From assembly GCF_032854445.1 (NCBI RefSeq), contig NC_088300.1:33463608-33527607 (forward strand): a stretch of DNA of 64,000 nucleotides, written 5' to 3'. Numbering within the stretch: the first letter of the stretch is position 1; every line of letters starts with the position of its first letter. A program made the position numbers and the translations under genes. The notes below the pieces were generated by a model. The model ran no database searches. It saw only the letters and a list, made by a program, of their open reading frames with translations, and was not told where the DNA came from. The stretch comes from Liolophura sinensis (Eukaryota; Mollusca; Polyplacophora; Chitonida; Chitonidae). Below are positions 25,883-38,269 of this stretch, one piece after another.

Positions 25883-27994
25883 GGCGAGATTTCTAGGTGG
25901 AAGAAGCACAACAATAAGAGCACGAATGCCTTACAAAACCCTGTCACAACTGGTGAAGAATAACATTCTTTCGAAGCTCTAAACTTAAAGCTTGCATTTA
26001 GAACAACTCGGTCAATTGAAGACTGATTCCACATAATGGTGAAATTCAAATCAGACTGTGGTGTCGGTGTACATGGTATCTGCTTCGCCTGTTCTTTTTG
26101 GCTTTATTTGTGGCTAAATTGTGGAGGGTAAATGTGTTTATCTAAACTTCATACTTCATTACCCTCATGCTTCAAATAATATACTTTTCTCCCGGTCTGA
26201 TCTAACTGATATAAAACGACATTGGTAACTGGCATTTAATCTTGCAGACGATCCCCGGATCTACTCTACCGATGACTGCGGGCGATCCGAGCTGTCTTCT
26301 CATACCGCTTTGAACTGTTTTATAACCGATCCTTGTTTATATTCAAACCAAAGTGAGGGAAAGTAGCTTCCAGTTTTACATCTGTCTGTTTGAACGTCGA
26401 CTGAGTTAGATGAGAGAGGAGAACGGAAATAAGCATTTCTCGAAAGGTATGAAATACACGCATGGTTTGCATTTCAAATAGAAAAATCCTAGTTTCATTT
26501 CTCTAAAATTTTTGAGGACATTTTTTAGTGGCTAAGCATTCTGTGCTGATACACCTATTGAAATCGTTCAGATTTTCATTATTTTTCTTCCGTTTTCCAT
26601 AAAAATTTTTGGAAGCTTTAAGAGCTGTAAAAGGAAAAGTTTTCACTGGGTGTTGTTGAAATTTGGTGATTTTAGGAACAAGGTTACGAGGCAAATCTTG
26701 GCTGTTTTTTGTAGTTAACTTTGGTCACGCAACATAGCGACCATCATGGATTTTGATCAAAACTTTTTAAAATCTTCTTAAGAACCAACTAAGGGATTCT
26801 TTTCACTTTTGATGTGCTTGTAGAGTGATCTCAGTTAGAGCAGGTTTGAAAAACATCTTGGACATTCATTGAAAGCTTTGGAAGCTAGCCATTGGTCGAA
26901 GTTATGACGTCATAAAAAGTGTCTAATTTTGATATTGTTTTCATGTATTTGGCAAAGCTGATGCCGGATCTGCTTTCGGATTTTGTCTATCTTTGTAACT
27001 TTCTGAGATATGGTCAAAAAACTGTTTTCAGTGACGTAATTTTAATAGCATTTCTATGGTAGTTAGAAATGTGAAACTTGCACCAAATTGTAGCCCAAGA
27101 CATGGCCTTTCGGCAGTATGCCAACGGATTGAGTTACAATCAATAGTTTTGTCGCTAGAAATGCTGAAATTACACCGCCCTACTTATGTGCTGCATGTTT
27201 GCACGTAAGCCAATCCTGTTCGCAATGCATCATGGGTAACTAAAAACAAGTAGCCTTCAATGAATCGACCTCACTAGCTTCACAGAAAAATAGCCCATAC
27301 GTAGTAAATGTGGACGATTCATTCTACACATGCCAAGCCCATGGCAGGATAAGAACCCGCATCCGATGAGCTTTAGCAGTTAAAGGTCAAGGGCAGAGTC
27401 TTGGACTGATTGATAGATTGAGTGCTGCTGAAAGTAGAGCTCAAGAAGTTTTCAAATATACCATATCGGTAAGATTTAAGAGTGGGGGGAACTCGAGTAT
27501 TTGGGGTATAAACAGCCGATATTTGGCAAGTTATAGACGTTTCGTGTACAGACTGGCACACCTATCTTATGAAATACAAGTGTTCTTTAACGAAAATAAA
27601 ACTGAGCTAACGGCCCTAGAAGCAGGCGTTGACCGCTTAGTGTCACCAAAGAACCCGCTAATAGAAGTAATGTGCGAAAGTCTATAAATTCCACGTCCAA
27701 TGCCACAGCTAAAGTGTGTGGTTTCACACAACCAGACAATACAGAAAGGAAGATGGACTCTTCCCTTGCGGCACTATGTAGGATATATATCGTTCTCTCT
27801 AGACGCCTCATATTTAGATATCGTCTGAACATTGACGTTTGGACACTAATCCTTTTAACTGGGGGCTTCAGGAAAAGCTTCATGATGGACACCTTATAAT
27901 AACAGCGAACTTCAGTCCTCCCAATGTGAATACTTCCTGACAGTTTAACAAGTATCAATGCGAGAACAAGTGTTGTTTTACCCAAGGTCATAGG

Positions 27995-28260
27995 TCATTA
28001 TAGCAAGATTCTTTTCACCAAAGAGTGCCAATAAATCTTGATTACAAGCCGCTCACTCTACAGAATACTGACAATATAATTAACGATGTACAGCATACAG
28101 GGTAAAACCAGAGCAACGACGACAATGTGATAGCTGGTAAACGGTCAACCGTAACGGATGAAATACAGCCTCTTGTCAATTTACCTCAGTCGGTTTTTAT
28201 TCTGACTGTTCATGTAAATGTATAAATAGTAGCACTATGGCTTAAGCAGAAATCTGAACC
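27995..28260 (+). repeat. Unnamed dispersed repeat R2, copy 1
   Basis: Blocks such as GATAGCTGGTAAACGGTCA, GCCTCTTGTCAATTTACCTC, TTTTTATTCTGACTGTTC and ATGGCTTAAGCAGA match 54850-55180 and 38270-38720 in order. Confidence 0.75.
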
Positions 28261-28384
28261 ACACGGTTTACACACGCAGACATACTTGCTAAACGACCGG
28301 CTAGACCATCTTTAAACATTGAGCATAATCCTTATTATCCCATGCCACAGTCACCGTGGATTACAATGAATGAGTTCCTACATT

Positions 28385-28890
28385 TCTAAGCTTCGTCTGT
28401 AACCTTGGTCTTCATACAATTCAGTCCCTCTTCTTAGAAAGAAGCGCACCGTCGTCTGGCTGTTCCTTCTGATTATATTAAGTGTGTCTGGCCACGCGAA
28501 TTCTTGTTCGCCCTTTGTGTAACACGTCTTATACTACAATATTGGACACTGGTTAATAGGGAAACACGCGTTAATCTTGCAAAAGCATTCAGTAGCTAGT
28601 AGTCATGTGATACTTACCGGCTAAGCCTCTGGCAAGATCATCCATAGTTACAATTACCTGCATGGGACAATCACATTGGAATAGAGGGAACCAGGGACAA
28701 CGTGTCTAAGCTTTATTCATGGATTTCGTCCTCGGACAATTCAGTATGTCTCTACATAAAGAAGCGCTCATCTGGCTCTCCCTTCTGATCACGTTAAACA
28801 TGTCTGGCTACGTGAAAGCCAGTTCACCATTTGTGGAATATGTCCTATGTTACAATACTGGGCACTAAGTAATTTTCCCTTAATCTTTTC
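28385..28890. repeat. Imperfect tandem duplication, two diverged units
   Basis: The first unit (28385-28580: CAATTCAGTCCCTCTTCTTA, TCTGGCTGTTCCTTCTGATT, GTGTCTGGCCACGCG) and the second (28708-28890: CAATTCAGTATGTCTCTACA, TCTGGCTCTCCCTTCTGATC, ATGTCTGGCTACGTG) align over about 190 bp in the same orientation. Confidence 0.75.
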
Positions 28891-28935
28891 AACAGCATCT
28901 TGTCGGCTGTCGCCATGTATTTGTTAATCATTCAC

Positions 28936-31900
28936 AAGCCATCGCCTTGGTTTGACCGGAATGGGCGTTGTTCCCATTCGGAAAATTTTGATCAATATGG
29001 TATCGCCATAAGGAAACAGTGTTGAGCAAGTGTATTCTGGGTCTCGCTGGTCATCATGTCCACCGACTGAGGACGCGGTGTGTTCGGTTGAATCAATTTA
29101 CTTGAGTGGGTGTTTTTTTTCCCATGTAATTATTTGTTAAATGTGATGAAAACATAGCATTTTGAGTAAGTCTAGATCAGTGATCTTACTCTGATGCCAT
29201 TGTCCATTATTCTCATTTCACTTTGAATTGCACTTGTCATCTTTACAGTTCAAGGACAACAGCAAGACGACCGCACCTGAACAAGATCCTGATTTAAGGC
29301 CTCATCCGAACCAGTGGCAGCTACATTTTGGATAGGGACATGTCGTCTTCTTGGATAACTCATTATCTGGTGACGGCTATTGAGATTACCCATTGGTAAC
29401 TGATTTCGGCTTTCATAGCCGCTGCGGTAAGAATATATACGGCAGATTTTAAGCTTCGACAAACTAGTTTTGTTATTCGGTTCTTCTGTCTGCCAATTGC
29501 TACGACACACGACCTGCGGATTTTATCTCGGACTTGGGGCAAGTAATTTGTGGATTCCCCGCTCTCACAGAATCCGTGGTGATAATATTTGGTCGACTGT
29601 AACTCCTTGCGTAGTCCGGCTTTCGTTGAAGGCCACTTGTCTTCCTGCAGATATGGTTTTCATATCTGTACCGATACATCACTAGTGTGAAAGTTAATTT
29701 GCCCAGGCTCGGAGGTTACTGCCTATAAAACAAGGACCGCTATCGTATAGGTGAAACAATATTGAGTGTCGCGTTAACCAGGTCAAACAAACAAATGAAT
29801 TTATATCTGTCTGTCAATCAAATTCTCAAAGCCTGTCTTTTAACATGCAACATGTTGTAACGTAGGTCATTTGGTTAACAAGAGAGTACAAATCAACACG
29901 AAATCATGATCATGATGTTGCAGCTATTGTGGAATTGTATGTTTGAGGAATGAGGTTTCCATACATGTCCCTTTTTCTGTATAGCAATATGAAATAGTTT
30001 TTGAATTGAATATGACATAAAATTAATTTCAAATGCCGTCGATCGGCAGGTTGCTGCAAGACCTCCCCACGTACAAGCGGAGAGGAAGCCAGCATGAGCT
30101 GGACTGAAATTACAGCGATCGCATTGATGAGAGACTGAAGGGGCATTGCGCCGCGTTAGCACGCCAACCACTAGACCACAGAAGTCCTCAACTCGGATGG
30201 GTTCATGGGGACTTTCCTTGCAACAAAACCTCACAGCAGGCAACCCCTAAGCAGGTGCAAAGAGAGCGAAAAGTCGATCTTGAAGCCCGATCGGCAAACT
30301 CGTCCTCACTGCCGGCCAAAACAGACGGACACGAGTACAGTTCCAACACTATTTTAATCAGTTATTCAAACAAGTGCTAAGTCGAGTCTTCCGGAGAATC
30401 GACCGATCCGGTCGCTGTAGAGAGGAGCTTCAAGAAGGATTACGTTTTCATGCAGCCTCAACTTAGAGTTGTCCTAGGCAGTTTAGAGGCATTCTTAATG
30501 ATCAGTCCAAGGGGAGATACTTCGAAGTTTAAAAAAAATACTGTACATTCGAGATCGAATCTACAGACATTCTGCTGTAAAAGTATATCGCGCCGTTGTA
30601 TGTTTATACTGTCGTTGCCGCAGTCTTAATATGCTCGTTGAAGGCCACGTGTCTTCTTGAACTAACGCAAAGTGTAAGTATGTAGGTCACATGAGAGTAA
30701 GTTTTACCAAAGGTTAATGGCCTACACCAGGAAATCCTTTTCCGTCCTCCTATAATGTGAAAGAGTACAGCCTAAAATGAGGATCTGCAAAAACTGACTG
30801 CCATCGTGCATGTAAAAACTCTTTAATCAAAAAATCATTCACAAGCATAACACCAGGATTGTTTGATTTTATTCACGTATTTCTCCCTCCCACCAAAATA
30901 CTGGCCCCCGTCATACAAGTTAAACACAATCGACAATGGTGCATAGCAACAATGAAATAAATACATAAATAAACAAATAAATAAATGAATAAATTCGTGT
31001 GTTTTTATCTCTGAATCTCAAAATTGATCTAATGTGCCAAGAAAATCACATGGACTGAAACGTGCAGATGTCTTATGATATGCATGTAAAAACCATCATG
31101 AACAATTAGCTTCATGTCTCCAGGAAGGGGCACCCATAGTTGTAGTTTTGAAAATATCATATATGTGAATGACTATATACATGTAACTGATATATGGAAT
31201 AAACTCTCAATGATTGGTTTGGCATTGTCATTCGTAGGAATACCCAAAGATGTTGGTGGTTACGTGGAAAATTTTAAAAGATCTACACAATCTAGCTAGA
31301 AATGTAAGACAATCGGAAAGGTGAAACTGTAAGAAATGACTCGTTTAATTGCCAACAGTGATAACCGTGACATAAAATAAAACAACAAAACACGAATACC
31401 CTTGAATAAATACAATGTAAACAACAATAAAAAATATTGTAGTTTCTTGTGGAGAATACAGCAGACACATTTCCGGTAAAATCATAAGGAGTCTCAATGG
31501 CAATTCTCAGTGCACAGACATAGTCAAATCGAGAATTCCTGGTGAATTCATCAAGTGACAGGAAACACGGTCGTCAAGGTGACAATCTAAGGCACACTGA
31601 CAAATACTTGGTATCGAACATTCCATGGATCTAGTCACAAAGTCTTCCCTGGGTAACTGATTAGCAATAAAGTTCCAAGCCTGTGTCATGTGCTAAGAAT
31701 CCAATCCTGGGGTATTCTCCACAGTAATGCCATCTTCAGTAGAATTTGGACAAGTGTACGTCACAGCAATAAGAAAAGATGGTCAATATCAGCAGCTTGA
31801 ACAGAAGTCTCAAACACAAGAATAGCGGACGACGAAACACTCACTCCATGGGTGATCGTGCAATAAAAAGCAAAAAATTGAAGACGACTGCATAAAATGA

Positions 31901-32330
31901 CATGAATATAACTAACAAAAAAAAAACAAATTCCCCAATCTTTCAAATTTGACTCTCCCAAAAGGCGAAACTTACGAGTTAGAGTGTTCTCGTCTGACGA
32001 TTATAGGTTGCACACTAATTCTTGCGAGATGCACTATACATACGCTCGAACTACATACTAGAGTATGTTACTAAACATACTAAAGCATTGTTGCTGATTT
32101 CGAGGGAAAGAAATAACAAACATGTTTACAACAATTTATAGTTTATAGGCGACATATTTGCTATACAGAGAAGACATATATATTGACAGTGAGTGTCCAG
32201 AATGGTCGCTGGGGCTAAGTATACTCTAACATAGGGCCGGCTTTCCCATGTAAACAGTTCAGATATAGGCCAAATGCTGACATGGTAAGCATCAAGCCTG
32301 CCCAGTCAACACCCAATACATTTACTTACT
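28936..32330. other. No gene seen; one SINE
   Basis: The SINE at 30031-30186 is the only identified element. A GTTGAAGGCCACTTGTCTTC block at 29625 recurs in diverged form at 30636. Confidence 0.5.
30031..30186 (-). repeat. SINE family 1, head and body, 3' end missing
   Basis: Contains GGCAGGTTGCTGCAAGACC, GAGAGGAAGCCAGCATGAGC and the tRNA-like head with box A equivalent near the right end; truncated in the body at the left. Confidence 0.82.
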
Positions 32331-32455
32331 TATCTTTTTTTTATTGGTGATTTACGCCGTACTCAAGAATATTTCACTTATACGACGGTGGCCAGCATTG
32401 TGGTGGGTTGAAACCGGGCACATCAAGTCCAACCCATAACCTGACACAATTCAAA
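32331..32455 (-). repeat. SINE family 1 with internal deletion
   Basis: Starts with ATTGGTGATTTACGCCGTAC and the ATACGACGG body, then jumps from the AAACCGGGCA block to a remnant of the box B region (AAGTCCAACCC). It lies about 250 bp beyond the 3' end of copy A. Confidence 0.8.
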
Positions 32456-32460
32456 AGGAT

Positions 32461-32640
32461 TTATGTCGTGTATATTCGGCATATATTATGTATGTTCTGT
32501 GTATTCTGAGGGTTATTTTGATGGGTTAGTAGCTGTGCTGTGTAACCTATAGACAAAAACGAACGACATGTACAGATGTGCACACCATCTGACAAACAAT
32601 AAAGTGTTGATAAAGTATCATATTCAATGCATTTATTAGC
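32461..32640 (+). repeat. Segment duplicated downstream of copies A and B, unit A
   Basis: ATATATTATGTATGTTCTGT, GTATTCTGAGGGTTATTTTG, ATGGGTTAGTAGCTGTGCTG and ATGTACAGATGTGCAC align with 37437-37600. Confidence 0.78.
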
Positions 32641-32702
32641 CACCAAAATATAGCTGAGAATCTTTTTTTCATACCTTTAGAGTACCCGATACACAGATAA
32701 AA

Positions 32703-32964
32703 ACTTGTAACATTTCACTTTTAAATTGCCAATCATTGCTTTCATGACACGTTACAATGTGGAAAGTTTATTAGAAGTCCAGCGAAGAGCAACACGCCAA
32801 AGTATCTAATACCGTGGGCGATAGGTCATTCCGCTTTTACGAGGATGTATTTTTGCTCTCTATATTCAAGTCCCCCAGACTACTGGCAAAAACTACCTTG
32901 GCTTCTTTCTCTGACAAGGGCTGGGAACAAGGACATCTACACAAACATTTTAAAGGAGCAATCA
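32703..32964 (-). pseudogene. Copy A tail exon, truncated before the membrane span
   Basis: Phase-1 start after GTTATAG, then APLKCLCRCPC and a charged helix like copy B. A TAA replaces the His codon of the B paralogue. DNA similarity with copy B continues past this stop to about 32703 (CACGCCAAAGTATC and the ACATTTCAC block), showing a full-length ancestor that lost pieces of the TSAPD and membrane segments. Confidence 0.85.
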
Positions 32965-33333
32965 CTATAACGGAAACAAAGCAAAACTTGGTATTGCCTG
33001 ATGTTATTTTTAGGATAGCCAATGTTGTGTGAAATAAATGACTTCAGAAGAACCACTGTGCTTTTTGCCAAAGCACAATCTACGATTAATGTCTGAAAAA
33101 AACGGAGATGTGTTTTATAATAATAATTACCACCTTAAACAAGTTTGTTGATTTTGATGAGTTATATTAACAGACCAAAGCAAAGGTAAGGTGATTCTGG
33201 CAATTATCACTTCATTGGTTATCGATCCAAAATTTGTATTTTACAGTGTTCTTTAAAAATTCACAAACTCGTGTAATAAAAAAAATCACAACTCTATTTG
33301 ACAGTCAACACATTGTGAGGTCTTAACGCTCAC

Positions 33334-34064
33334 CTCGTCCAGTTAGTTTTTGATACGGTTGTTTTAGATTTGGTCGTCACCACCGGTGAGGTGGTCGTAT
33401 TTGATACGGTGACAGTATCTGATTCGGCGGTAATTTCGGATTCGATCATACTTACTGGTGCGTTGATGGTTTTCAACACGGTGGTAGTTTCTAATTCAGC
33501 GGTAGTTTCGGTTTCCGTTGTAGTTACTGGTGATGTGGTAATTTTCGGTGGTAGTTTCTGATTCTGTGGTATTTTCTGGTGTGCGGTTGTAATTTTTGAT
33601 ACAGTGGTAGCTTCTGATGAGATGCTAGTTTCTAATGAAGTAGTTTCCGATACGGTGATACATTCTAGTACGGTTGCGAGTTCTGGGGCAATTTTCTGAC
33701 AGGATGGTAATTTGTTATTGACTGGGCGTAAGTTGGACCAGCACAATTCTCTGACAAACTCCCAGTGAAATACCTCATCGTGGTGTGGACTTACGATGTG
33801 ATGGGAAAACACTGACCGTGGATTGTTCCGCAGAGTTACAAGATGGTAGGATATCTCCTGTAGCAAAGGAATTTCCTGTACTGTCGACAGTAAATTGCTC
33901 AACTGAAAATCTAGCAGGTTCGTTGGGCTCGAGGGTAGTGAATTGAACCTCTTAACCTGTCGAAAACTGTGTTGCGACTAGACTACCGCCTCCTTTACAA
34001 GACAGGGAGGGCCGATCGCTTTCATCCACAAGGTTATTGTCTACACCTCTGAGGCCCACGGCAA
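33334..34064 (-). pseudogene. Copy A mucin-like stalk exon, frame-broken
   Basis: The acceptor (TTTCTGCTATAG) and donor (GACGAG before GTGAGC) are both preserved and match copies B and C in position. The 3' half is a longer Thr/Ser/Glu repeat tract than in the other copies, so repeat growth went on before or after decay. Stops and at least one frame change separate the first and second halves. Confidence 0.85.
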
Positions 34065-34208
34065 CTATAGCAGAAACATATTGATTTGCATCAATGGTGA
34101 AAACGTTGTCAATTACTAAATACACTAGCAAAAATGATAAACCCTTTGAACATACCGCTCCACTTAACTCAAAAAGAACAAAACACCAAGAAAAAAACAC
34201 TTTTTTCA

Positions 34209-34312
34209 TTATATTTATGTATTTATTGTATTGGTGTTTTACGCCGTACTCAAGAATATTTCACTTATAAGACGGCGGCAAGCATTCTGAGGAAACCCGA
34301 CAGAGCCTAATA
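34209..34312 (-). repeat. SINE family 1 fragment between signal relic and stalk exon of copy A
   Basis: TATTGGTGTTTTACGCCG, ATTTCACTTATAAGACGG and a shortened CGACAGAGCC block. It occupies the interval where CTLD and PAN exons would lie in an intact copy. Confidence 0.82.
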
Positions 34313-34949
34313 CTTTAGAACGTAGTGCAAATCCTTGTGACTAGAAGCACGACCATCCTGATAGCGTTGTCTTTCTCTAAGTCTTTCCGACCCCTGCGTT
34401 TATAGCAAATCTCCTGAGCTAAATTTAACCCTGCGATTTTATCGGTCAGGATTAAGGATAGCAAACGGCAAAATCCGTCGCTTTATTCAAATGAAAGTAC
34501 AGGTCTCGCCATTCCAGAAAACATGATGTTGTTATCATCTATACCAATCTGTACTGCGCAAATCACCTGACATATACGCAGATTATAAAGTGAACAATAG
34601 TCTGCTACAAACTGGTGATTTTGCAGTGTGACGCTTCACATTGTCGTTGGGTTCGGCTTTCCACCTGGATTGAAGCTCTGCGTGTCTTGTTTTGAAATTC
34701 AGAATGACAACGTCTCTTCAACAATAACTTTTGATCGGCGGAAAATCAAAGGCTAGGGAAATAAATAATAAATTAGCCTAATCGACATTTAAATTCAATT
34801 AATCGAGCAATAATAACAGTTGGGGCGTTTATGCATTTAAAAGTTGGCTTTAATGTAGCGTAACTTGGTTTGTTTGTTTCTTTGTAGTTTAGCTTCACTC
34901 TCTGTCACACCACTTTTGTGACAAAGGGAATAGATTATAGTTTGTTTGT

Positions 34950-35215
34950 ATGTATCCTTGGGGTTTTACATTATCATGCCGTCAAAGTGCTGTCGCCACC
35001 AAAGTATCACGCCGAAGACATGACACCCGACCCTCATTATATTGGCACGGGCCAACCAATCATGTTTCCTTGCTCTAACCTCATAGTGCTAAACGACAAG
35101 CGAAGCAGCGACAAGTATCATTTCTAAAGTCTTTGGTAAGACTCGATTCACGGGTGGATCTCCCGGCTTCGAGGCGGACAGTCTGGCCATTAGGCCACGG
35201 AAACGATCATTTTAA
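34950..35215 (+). repeat. SINE-like family 2 copy with tRNA-like end
   Basis: Has GCCGTCAAAGTGCTGTCGCC, ATTGGCACGGGCCAACCAAT and AAGCGAAGCAGCGACAAG, then a right end whose complement reads GTGGCCTAATGGCCAGAC with a tRNA-like spacing to the box B-like region near 35155. The family therefore also appears to be tRNA-derived, with the head on the minus strand. Confidence 0.8.
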
Positions 35216-35564
35216 AGTTTGGCATTGTTAACTATACTCACATGGATAAAACAATATACAAATAAAACTCCATATATGTGTACACTTTAAGCAGTGATCT
35301 ATTTAAGTGAAAGAAAATTGTGTTTTATGGGTGATGGTGGAACATATCGTGTTATTGCTACTGACTATAATGTTATCTGGAACAGACTTGCTGTGTTGTT
35401 CATGAAGAATATATTTATTGGCTCTCGATCTCTTCTTACACCAATCAGAAAAGATATTTACAAGTTGAACATAAAAGATTGTTTTTTCAGAGTTTGTACA
35501 CATAGGCATGTTTCATCTGTTAGATCATCTGTGTTGTGATTTTGGTCTGCATCATTGCTACATC

Positions 35565-35835
35565 GGTGTGTGTATGTATGTATGATTGGGGTTTAAGATC
35601 CCACTTAACAATTTTTCAGTCATTTGACGACGAGGGGCCATTAGGTGTGTATGTATTGAGTCTTTTTATGGCAGGGTGTGTCCATGCCGCCAAAGTACTG
35701 CCGACACTGAATTATCATGGCAAAGGCACCAGACATGACACCCCGCCCAATCACATTAAACTGACACCGGACCAAACTGGCGTGTTTCCCTGCTCCAAAC
35801 TCTTTAGTTCTGAGCACTACATGAGTGTAGTTATT
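35565..35835 (+). repeat. SINE-like family 2 copy
   Basis: GGGGTTTAAGATCCCACTTA, CAATTTTTCAGTCATTTGAC, GCCGCCAAAGTACTGCCG and ACACCGGACCAAACTGG; the tRNA-like end is missing. Confidence 0.8.
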
Positions 35836-37436
35836 TCTGAAAAAACCTTCAGTGTGTCAAGGATATATCATCAAGAATATTCGATCGACTCAATATTCGA
35901 TTCAGTGACAGTAATTCTCTTGAGAGTAAATACAGACTGGTCATCTAGGATCTCAGCTTCATCACTGTGTGTAATAGCGCTTAAGCTGCGGTCCTGAAGG
36001 TAAAAGATTGATCTTGTTGAAAGAAATGGCATGAAATTCTTATAAGGCGAAATCATTGCTCTGACATCCCGGCTGACCAGAATTAATATTTTATATTTTT
36101 TAGAGTTATATTTCAAGTACCAAGTTCCAGTGGCATGAGGTTTACTGCTTTACTTGTTGATGAACCTTAGAAACAGGGCTGAACTAGTGACGTTTATCCA
36201 GCGACAAACCTATATTCGAAAAGAAAACAAACGGCACATGAACTGATTATAACTACGGTTCAGGTTATAACATATATCATTGACAAATACTATATACTTG
36301 TGCTCCAACGCCAGGCTTGCCGATTAGATTCTGGCTATGTTATAAGCATAACCATCACACTGTAGCTTTGTGTTTATCTGTGTCAGGAAATATTACCAGC
36401 GCAAGCTGAAGTACCGTTTATCTTCTCTACATCACATTCTCTACAATGTATATGACCAGTGTCTAAATGGCCGCTGGCCAAAGACCAAGACTTCGATCAG
36501 TATAGCGCGCAAGTTTGTGTCCAGAATTACTTAATTATATATCACTGTTTAAATTTAGAGTCATACATCACTCACTTGTGCATCATGTATCATACAACCA
36601 GTTCTTCGGAAGTTTATTCCAGCTGAATGCTAATAGGTATTTATGTATATACATCCGTTATATTTATGTGGTGAATAAATGAAATAAAATGACACGTGGC
36701 AAAGATCGTAAGTAGCTTTCTTTACCTGATTTGTGTTCTTTGGTTTAATGTTTAGGTGCTACTTTCAGTCTTTGTCCTAGACTGATTAATAAGTGATATG
36801 CTGACATCATCTTCTGAGAATTTATAAACTAATGCGTATTAATATTATTAACTTGTCAAAAAGTCTGGACCAAAACTAAATAACTAAGTATAGGATTTTT
36901 TTTGTACCAAAAGAAAAGGGTTCATGTATATGAAAACAAAAAACTTAATTAAGCACCACTCCCACCTCCCCGATCCCTGGTTTTCACTGTGGCGATTTTG
37001 TACACATGCGATTAATGTTCTTCTGTATGGAAAGAGTGTAAAATGTGATTGGTTGAGAACCGTGTGGCGCTTTGGGTGATGACAACCGACAAAATGATTG
37101 GAAATGATAACACACATGCATTTTCTATCATCACCGGTGTTCATGTGAAACAATGGATTTACAAATATGGTTCTAAAGTGAGCAGTGTTGAAGCAGTAGT
37201 TGAAACTACTCCATAAAAACTTTATTTGGAATGTCTTTAAACATTTTGAGTCAATAACCCTTCTCCTCACACTCTAAAAGGGAAGTCGCTGCCATTCCTT
37301 GTGCAAGGCCGCTCCCATTTGGGCCAGATGGTCGTACTGTGCAAGCAAGGAGTCCACCTGTATATGATCTGGTCCATCTGGAAGCTGCCTTGCAGGAGGA
37401 ATGCTGGCGATCTCAGAAAAAAGTGCATTTTTTAGT
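35836..37436. other. No gene seen between copies A and B
   Basis: No CTLD or PAN exon of copy A was found here, nor any other gene. Confidence 0.55.
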
Positions 37437-37600
37437 GTACCGGTATATTCTTGATATATTATGTACGCGCTGTGTATTCTGAGAGTTATGCTAATGGGTT
37501 GATAGTTGTGCTGTTTAAAGTAACGACAAAATCAGCGTAATGTACAGACTTGCACATTTTATGACAAATGTCATATATTCATATTCTTAAGAGTCTTGGC
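37437..37600 (+). repeat. Segment duplicated downstream of copies A and B, unit B
   Basis: ATATATTATGTACGCGCTGT, GTATTCTGAGAGTTATGCTA, ATGGGTTGATAGTTGTGCTG and ATGTACAGACTTGCAC align with unit A, though it lies about 1.6 kb past the copy B stop rather than 0.1 kb. Confidence 0.78.
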
Positions 37601-37924
37601 ATTCAATCACTATGACACACAAGATGCTGGTTCAACCCAGGCCACAGATACTGCCCCATCCTGTCACCTGCGTCTACACTGTTTACAGGACCTTACTGGA
37701 AATAAGCGGTTTTAGGTGGTCTTACATAAAGTTTTCTGAAAATGTCTGGACTTCCATCAATACTGTTGGTGGACACTCTGAGCCGAATATTTCTTGCCAG
37801 AGGTGGGTGGTTTACTCCGAGCATGCAGGTTTTCTACACCTATAATCCTGGGCACCATCATACATGCGTGAATTATGCATGTAGGTTTGGGGTATAACGT
37901 CGTACAACAGCCATATTTGTTGCA

Positions 37925-38097
37925 AGTGGGTGTGTGACATGGAGAACCCATGCCGCCAATGTCTACCGCCACTGAAGTATCTTGCCGCAGATTCCAGACA
38001 TGACTCCTCGCTCAGGCACATTATACTGACACGGGCTCAACCAGTCACACTCTACCCTCAGCAGTAGCAAGCTCCATTTTTAAAGTCTTTGGTATAC
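37925..38097 (+). repeat. SINE-like family 2 fragment ending in a microsatellite
   Basis: GCCGCCAATGTCTACCGCC, TTATACTGACACGGGCTCAA and AAAGTCTTTGGTATACATC, running directly into an ATCT/AT microsatellite. Confidence 0.75.
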
Positions 38098-38122
38098 ATC
38101 TATCTATCTATCTATCTATCTA

Positions 38123-38208
<86 letters not shown>
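38098..38208. repeat. Compound ATCT/AT microsatellite
   Basis: About seven ATCT units followed by about 40 AT units. Confidence 0.97.
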
Positions 38209-38210
<2 letters not shown>

Positions 38211-38269
38211 AAAATCCATATACCTCAAGGTACCACAGGTTTTGTAATTTACAATTATATGAGCAGAAT

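Larger units (their letters stand above)
23661..27994. other. No gene seen; a few repeats
   Basis: Holds the paired repeats at 24533-24700 and the possible SINE at 25618-25882. The segment 26700-27200 looks like old interspersed repeat DNA from its tone, but I could not match it inside the window. The 134-codon minus frame at 27587-27991 has no recognised domain. Confidence 0.5.
32703..34524 (-). pseudogene. Copy A: relic of the lectin/PAN/mucin receptor, signal, stalk and tail exons only
   Basis: Three pieces align with copy B. A signal exon remnant starts at ATG 34524, keeps GMARPVL, then meets TAA at 34483. A mucin exon (34064-33334) keeps the acceptor, PSLSCKGGG, ITTSPVTT-type repeats and the GTGAGC donor, but has a TAA after FSTG, a second stop after KSTPR, and a shift of frame before the segment GSLSENCAGP that matches WSLLGNCVGS in copy B. 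A tail exon (from 32964) keeps CRCPC and LSEKEAKVV but stops (TAA at 32839-32837) just after KNTSS, before the membrane span, and what follows is shortened by deletion. No CTLD or PAN exon is found between signal and stalk. It cannot encode a working receptor. Confidence 0.85.

Noticed and set aside
27587-27991. Minus-strand open frame of 134 codons with a hydrophobic start
   Set aside because: No recognised domain or splice context, and the overlapping opposite strand is also open, as in chance frames.
29250-29510. Minus-strand frame with the string EPNN, suggestive of a CTLD
   Set aside because: No WIGL-type motif, no cysteine framework and no splice sites; EPN alone is not enough.
33370-33561. 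Plus-strand Val/Ser-rich open frame
   Set aside because: Antisense shadow of the copy A stalk repeats.
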